Shown: positions 6,686-10,381 of the stretch, piece after piece
Position numbering within the stretch: position 1 is the stretch's first letter
Layout of the letters: the number at the start of each line of letters is the position of its first letter
Source of the DNA: Candidatus Woesearchaeota archaeon
GTDB lineage: Archaea > Nanobdellota > Nanobdellia > Woesearchaeales > CG1-02-33-12
DNA: 10,381 nucleotides
Direction of reading: 5' to 3'
NCBI GenBank assembly: GCA_017609385.1
Contig: JAFCEA010000021.1
Span: 1-10,381, forward strand
Position numbers and translations under genes: made by a program
Notes under the pieces: model-generated
What the model was told of the DNA's origin: nothing
Databases searched by the model: none
The model's input: only the letters and a program-made list of their open reading frames with translations

Positions 6686-8571
6686 TTTATGGATACAACA
6701 GCCCAATGGACAGGCAGTACATGGATTATGGGAAAAAAGAAGAACCAACCCTTGGTATTAAAGAAGTAGGAATAGCCATGGCAATGGGTATTGGTGCTAG
6801 AAATATACCAGAGATCACAAGCAAAATAAGGGCAGGAGCAGGCAATCTTGAAATACAGTTTATGGGTGCAGGGCGTGGCTCACAGCAGGGTGAAACACCA
6901 GGAATGTTTGGAAAATACCACAGGCAGGCTTTAAGAGAATTAAGCAAGGCAAATGAGATTAACCTAACAACCCATGCCTCAGTTGGGATTCCAGGGCTTG
7001 CTGGTCAGGATCAGCAGGGTAACTTCAGTGATGAGCAGAGAAAAATGGCTCTTGATGAAGTCAATAGGGCAATTGAATTTGCAGCAGACACAGCGCTTGG
7101 CGGATCTGTTGTTATACACACTGGTGAGTTTCAGAGGCCAATCTCTGAGGAGCCATGGGCAGAAGAGGGAAAAAAATTCAGGGGATTTGAGGAAGAGCCG
7201 GAAAATGCAGTGATAAGAGTGGTAAATAAAAAAACAGGCCAGGTTTTAACCCAGATAAGGAAAAATGAAAAAGTGAGCAGGCCTAAGTGGCTTAGGAATG
7301 AAAATGAGGAGTATATTAATTATGATGGAGAGGTTGTTCCTAGAGGAGAAAGGGTTCCTGAATTTGATAAAGAGGAAGGCACATTTAAAGTTGAAGAGAA
7401 AGGATGGGACTCATTTATAGATGAAGCAAAAGAAATGACAGATGAAAAAAGAAAAGAATTAGGAGATGATTTTAATGAAGAAAGACATACAGTAACACCT
7501 GAAGAGGCATTTCTTAAAGCAACAACAGAGGGGCAGGCGAGAATAGCAAAAGGGTGGGCCCTGAATTATTCAGAAGGATTAAATAGAGAATTTGAGAGGT
7601 TGAAGCAATTAAAAGAACGAAAGAAAATACTCCAGGAAAACCTTAAAACTGCATCAGAAGATGAAAAATGGAAGATAAGGGAAATGCTTAAAGAGATTGA
7701 ACAAGGAAGGGGGAGACAAGAACCTGGAATAAAAGATTTAGAGCAGTCAATAAAGGCAAGAAGAGAGATGGTGACAGGACAATTACAGCAAGCACAGGAT
7801 CAGGAAAGGCTTGGAGAAAATGTGATAAGTGCCAAGAAATTTGCTCTTGAGAGAAGCGCTGGGGGGTATGCATTAAGCGGTATGAAAGCAATGGAGGAAA
7901 CAAAGAAAAAAAAGCTTGAAAAGCCCCTTTTTATAACAATGGAAAACATCTTCCCAGAGAGCTATGGTGGGCATCCTAAGGAACTTAAAAAATTAGTCCT
8001 TGACAGCAGAAGAAAAATGGCCACAATGCTTATGGAAAAAGGCAGGTCTGAATCAGAGGCAGAAAAACTTGCAGAAACACACATAAAAGCAACTTTGGAT
8101 ACTGGCCATCTGAATTTATGGAGAAAATATTTCAAGGGCAATGATAAGGAGTTCAAGAAATGGATTTTAGACCAGACAGAGGATTTGGCAAAATCCAAGA
8201 TTATTGGAAATGTTCATTTAGTGGATAACTTTGGCTATCAGGACGAGCACCTTGCTCCAGGACAGGGGACTACTCCTGTAAAGGAAATGATTAAAATATT
8301 AAAAAAACATGGCTATAAAGGGGCATACACTGTTGAGTGCGGCTCATCTGCTACAACAGATGTGTCTTATTTCCATGGTATGATGAAAACATGGGAATAT
8401 TTGGGCTCTCCTGTGTACTCATTTGGTGCTGCGCGTGATGGCCTTCCACCAATGCAATGGCAAAATATTCAGTCTTCATATTTTGGAAAGACCTACCCGC
8501 CATCCTTTGTATTTGGAGCATATTCCCCTTCAAATGAATGGACGCTGTGGAGCGGTGTTCCAATGGAATAA
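6682..8571 (+). CDS. TIM-barrel protein with endonuclease IV/sugar isomerase-like metal site and a large insertion (629 aa)
   Basis: The fold is that of the AP endonuclease 2 / xylose isomerase-like TIM barrel. Candidate metal ligands appear in endonuclease IV order: His98 (TTHAS), His146 (VVIHTGE), Glu421 (TMENIFPES), Asp473 and His476 (DTGH), His512 (NVHLVDN), Asp521 and His523 (DEHLAPGQG) and Glu552 (TVECG). This full set of nine suggests a tri-metal site. The barrel is interrupted between the third and fourth strands by about 265 residues (150-414), which are highly charged with a coiled-coil part near 300-370. A C-terminal tail (about 575-629), rich in aromatics, Ser and Pro, follows the barrel. 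Endonuclease IV is usually about 280 aa, so this is more than double. Activity could be DNA repair, sugar-phosphate isomerisation or another metal-dependent reaction; the sequence does not decide. The start overlaps the upstream stop by 4 bases (ATGA). Confidence 0.85.
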   Translation: MIYGYNSPMDRQYMDYGKKEEPTLGIKEVGIAMAMGIGARNIPEITSKIRAGAGNLEIQFMGAGRGSQQGETPGMFGKYHRQALRELSKANEINLTTHASVGIPGLAGQDQQGNFSDEQRKMALDEVNRAIEFAADTALGGSVVIHTGEFQRPISEEPWAEEGKKFRGFEEEPENAVIRVVNKKTGQVLTQIRKNEKVSRPKWLRNENEEYINYDGEVVPRGERVPEFDKEEGTFKVEEKGWDSFIDEAKEMTDEKRKELGDDFNEERHTVTPEEAFLKATTEGQARIAKGWALNYSEGLNREFERLKQLKERKKILQENLKTASEDEKWKIREMLKEIEQGRGRQEPGIKDLEQSIKARREMVTGQLQQAQDQERLGENVISAKKFALERSAGGYALSGMKAMEETKKKKLEKPLFITMENIFPESYGGHPKELKKLVLDSRRKMATMLMEKGRSESEAEKLAETHIKATLDTGHLNLWRKYFKGNDKEFKKWILDQTEDLAKSKIIGNVHLVDNFGYQDEHLAPGQGTTPVKEMIKILKKHGYKGAYTVECGSSATTDVSYFHGMMKTWEYLGSPVYSFGAARDGLPPMQWQNIQSSYFGKTYPPSFVFGAYSPSNEWTLWSGVPME

Positions 8572-8602
8572 ACAAGTGAAGATAATTACTATTTAATAAG
8601 GG

Positions 8603-8620
8603 TCAAAAAAGTTAATAAAC
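8603..8620 (+). promoter_or_regulatory. Possible promoter of the nucleotidyltransferase gene
   Basis: TCAAAAAAGTTAATAAAC resembles a degenerate BRE plus TATA box, centred about 37 bases before the ATG at 8652. This spacing matches the other genes that have Shine-Dalgarno leaders. The 80-base gap is very A/T-rich, so the exact box is uncertain; ATTTAATAAG at 8591 is an alternative. Confidence 0.4.
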
Positions 8621-8640
8621 ATTAACATTTAATTTAAAAA

Positions 8641-8646
8641 GGGGTG
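8641..8646 (+). promoter_or_regulatory. Shine-Dalgarno site of the nucleotidyltransferase gene
   Basis: GGGGTG lies 5 bases before the ATG at 8652 and supports that start. Confidence 0.65.
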
Positions 8647-8651
8647 CTATA

Positions 8652-9458
8652 ATGAAATTTACATTAAAGAAACAAAAACCAGGGATTGCTCATTATAAAA
8701 AAGAGGATTTTGACATTGCCTATGAATTCTCAAAAAGGCTTTATAAAGAGGTAACGGATTTTGTAAAGGCAACTGTTTTGTTTGGAAGCTCTGCAAGGAA
8801 AACAGCCAGCCAAGGGGATATTGATGTTCTTGTTATAATAGATGACTTAACAATAAGGCTGACTCCAGAGCTTACTGAAGCATACACTTTAATAACTGAA
8901 AAGCTTGTCACAGAAATCTCTCCAATGCTTCATATAACAACATTAAAGCTTACTGCTTTCTGGGAATATGTAAGGTCAGGAGACCCAGTTATAGTAAATA
9001 TGTTAAGAGAAGGCATTGCACTTTTAGACACAGGATTTTTTGAGCCAATACAATTTTTGCTAAAGCAGGGCAGGATAAGGCCAACCCATGAAAGTGTATG
9101 GAGTTATTTTGCAAAAGCACCCTCAACATTATATAATTCAAAGTGGCATCTTCTGCAAGCTACAATTGATTTGTATTGGGCTGTTATTGATGCAGCCCAT
9201 GCTGCACTTATGAAGCTTGGTGAGATTCCGCCAAGTCCAGAGCATGTAGCAGATATGATGCAGATACATATGGTAAACAAGGGCCTTATTGATAAAAAGT
9301 ATGCAGATACAATGAAGACAATGAAGAAATTCTACAAGCTTTCAAAGATGATAAACCACAGGGAGATAAAAGAAATTTCTGGCAAAGAATATGACTCCCA
9401 TTATAAGGAAGCACAGGACTTTGTCTATAAAATAAGGGAATTTATTGAAGAGGAATAA
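8652..9458 (+). CDS. Minimal nucleotidyltransferase-domain protein with helical, possibly HEPN-like C-terminus (268 aa)
   Basis: The N-terminal half (about 20-105) is a minimal nucleotidyltransferase of the pol-beta superfamily: VLFGSSARKTASQGDIDVLV (42-61) holds the GS motif (45-46) and the DxD pair Asp56/Asp58. A third carboxylate is not obvious in the expected strand (LHITTLKLT, 93-101), so catalysis is uncertain. Residues about 145-265 form helices (KWHLLQATIDLYWAVIDAA and FVYKIREFIEE) reminiscent of HEPN domains, but I cannot find the usual R-x4-6-H RNase motif. MNT and HEPN domains are known to pair in toxin-antitoxin modules, usually as two separate genes; here they would be fused, and no partner gene is adjacent. 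A housekeeping nucleotidyl-transfer or regulatory role is equally possible. The ATG start is supported by a Shine-Dalgarno site, and a T-rich tract follows the stop. Confidence 0.8.
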   Translation: MKFTLKKQKPGIAHYKKEDFDIAYEFSKRLYKEVTDFVKATVLFGSSARKTASQGDIDVLVIIDDLTIRLTPELTEAYTLITEKLVTEISPMLHITTLKLTAFWEYVRSGDPVIVNMLREGIALLDTGFFEPIQFLLKQGRIRPTHESVWSYFAKAPSTLYNSKWHLLQATIDLYWAVIDAAHAALMKLGEIPPSPEHVADMMQIHMVNKGLIDKKYADTMKTMKKFYKLSKMINHREIKEISGKEYDSHYKEAQDFVYKIREFIEEE

Positions 9459-9472
9459 TCTCTTTCTTTTTA
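9459..9472 (+). terminator. T-rich archaeal-type transcription terminator
   Basis: Directly after the stop codon the plus strand reads TCTCTTTCTTTTTA with no hairpin. Oligo-T tracts of this kind are the usual intrinsic termination signal in archaea. It lies between two genes that each have their own promoter-like and Shine-Dalgarno elements. Confidence 0.45.
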
Positions 9473-9493
9473 AATTTTAGCTAATCTATTATA

Positions 9494-9509
9494 GAAATCA
9501 TTTTATAAC
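9494..9509 (+). promoter_or_regulatory. Probable promoter of the acyl-CoA synthetase gene
   Basis: GAAATC followed by ATTTTATAAC is centred about 40 bases before the ATG at 9545, leaving room for a short leader that includes the Shine-Dalgarno site. Confidence 0.5.
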
Positions 9510-9532
9510 AGTTAGATTTAACAGTATAAAAT

Positions 9533-9539
9533 AGGTGAT
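9533..9539 (+). promoter_or_regulatory. Shine-Dalgarno site of the acyl-CoA synthetase gene
   Basis: AGGTGAT, a perfect match to the archaeal anti-Shine-Dalgarno, lies 5 bases before the ATG at 9545. Both the start and its translation signal are intact even though the reading frame breaks later. Confidence 0.7.
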
Positions 9540-9544
9540 ATATA

Positions 9545-10381
9545 ATGAAACAAGAGCCAAAAACATTAAATGAAATGTTGAAGAACGTTATTGATTTATA
9601 TGGTGATAGTCCTGCATTTAAAACAAAAAAAGCAAAAGATGAAAAATTTAAATCCATATCATACAAAGAACTTTATAATAGGATAGAAAGCTTTGGTACA
9701 GGATTAAAAACTATTGGTATAACTTGAATGGATAATAGCTGATTTAGCAACTATTGGGCTTAGGGCTGTAGATGTTCCGCAACCAGGAGGCATTGGTTCT
9801 CATGATATATATTTCAAGCTTAATCATTCTGACTCAAAGGCAGCCATATTGGAAGGTGAAAAAGAGTTCTCTAACTTTTATAATGTTGAGAAAGATCTGA
9901 CTGAAGTAAAAAATATAGTATTGATTGATAATGTTAATATGTTTTCAAAGGATGAATATGCTCCTGAATGGGTAAAAGCTTTTGATTTTGAAAAAGATGG
10001 AAAAATAAGCAAAAAGTTCTATTCTGAACTTAAATCAGTTATAGAAAATAAGAACAAAAATATTTTTTTATCAAAAAACGCAAAGGTTTTTTTAAATAAA
10101 TATTTGGAAAATAATATTGAAAGTCTTTTGGAAAAGATAAGTTATAATAAAAAGAATATAAAAGAAAATATACTAAAAAAAGCTGTTATTTTAGATGATA
10201 AATTCTATAAAAGGCATAATGTATTTTCATTCAAAAAAATAACAGATATGGGCAAAGATATGTTAAAAAAAGGGGATAAATCCTTTTCTGAAATATCTGA
10301 AAGAGCAGATCCAGATGATCTTGTAACAATAATATACACCTCAGGAACAACAGGCAGTCCAAAGGGGGTTATGCTTACTAA
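9545..10381 (+). pseudogene. Long-chain acyl-CoA synthetase (AMP-binding), frame broken near 9720, 3' end off window
   Basis: The family activates fatty acids with ATP to acyl-AMP and then acyl-CoA. Frame 1 (9545-9727) encodes the usual N-terminus, with TLNEMLKNVIDLYGDSPAF, ISYKELYNRIESFGTGLKTIGI, and stops at TGA 9725-9727. The homologous reading resumes in another frame at 9726 (EWIIADLATIGLRAVDVPQP) and stays open for 218 codons to the window end, through the ATP/AMP signature YTSGTTGSPKGVML (10335-10376). Between the parts the conserved stretch resembling kkGDrVaIlseNrp is missing, about 14 residues. The frame change requires the lost length to be 2 modulo 3, so about 41-47 bases. The region before the signature (about 9990-10200) holds a long Lys/Asn-rich insert. 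It could be a recent deletion or an assembly error. The first in-frame ATG of the 3' part is at 9939. Confidence 0.82.

Noticed and set aside
9481..9666. Minus-strand frame at the start of the acyl-CoA synthetase gene
   Set aside because: It is antisense to the recognisable N-terminus of the synthetase and its promoter; Phe/Ser/Asn-rich shadow.
9715..9730. Programmed ribosomal frameshift in the acyl-CoA synthetase gene
   Set aside because: There is no slippery heptamer or stimulatory structure, and a shift alone would not restore the roughly 14 conserved residues that are missing.
1..10381. CRISPR array, tRNA or rRNA genes, insertion sequences
   Set aside because: No regularly spaced direct repeats, no cloverleaf-like intergenic stretch, and no transposase motif or terminal inverted repeats were seen; all intergenic gaps are under 100 bases.

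Overview
This is an AT-rich, gene-dense archaeal window. The best lineage guess is a DPANN-type archaeon of the Woesearchaeota/Pacearchaeota kind. Four things support an archaeal origin. The histidyl-tRNA synthetase is of the archaeal/eukaryotic type. An OBG-family GTPase carries a C-terminal TGS domain. BRE+TATA promoters (CGAAAG followed by an A/T-rich box) lie upstream of seven gene starts. Shine-Dalgarno sites of the AGGTGAT type precede only some genes, while the others look leaderless. The lineage is inference; no rRNA is present.

Left part, minus strand, read from 3292 down to 1: histidyl-tRNA synthetase, then three tandem small proteins (191, 174 and 169 aa) that are diverged copies of one unrecognised family, then the N-terminal part of a YkgJ-type cysteine-cluster protein that runs off the left edge. 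The first two paralogs each have their own promoter. The third paralog and the YkgJ gene follow with almost no gap and are probably cotranscribed.

Middle, plus strand: an OBG/YchF-like GTPase with a TGS domain is transcribed divergently from hisS across a 92-base promoter region. A three-gene operon (4644-8571) follows: a 473-aa mostly helical protein of unknown function, a 204-aa charged coiled-coil protein, and a 629-aa TIM-barrel protein. The last keeps what look like all nine metal ligands of the endonuclease IV fold, but its barrel is split by an insertion of about 265 residues. The tight packing (5-base gap, then an ATGA overlap) suggests one functional unit. This is the best candidate here for an undescribed system.

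Right part, plus strand: a two-domain protein with an N-terminal minimal nucleotidyltransferase and a helical, possibly HEPN-like C-terminus, then the start of a long-chain acyl-CoA synthetase (AMP-binding) gene. The synthetase is broken near 9720. The frame changes and about 14 conserved residues are missing, yet the downstream frame stays open through the ATP-binding signature to the window edge. No tRNA, rRNA, CRISPR array or mobile element was seen.
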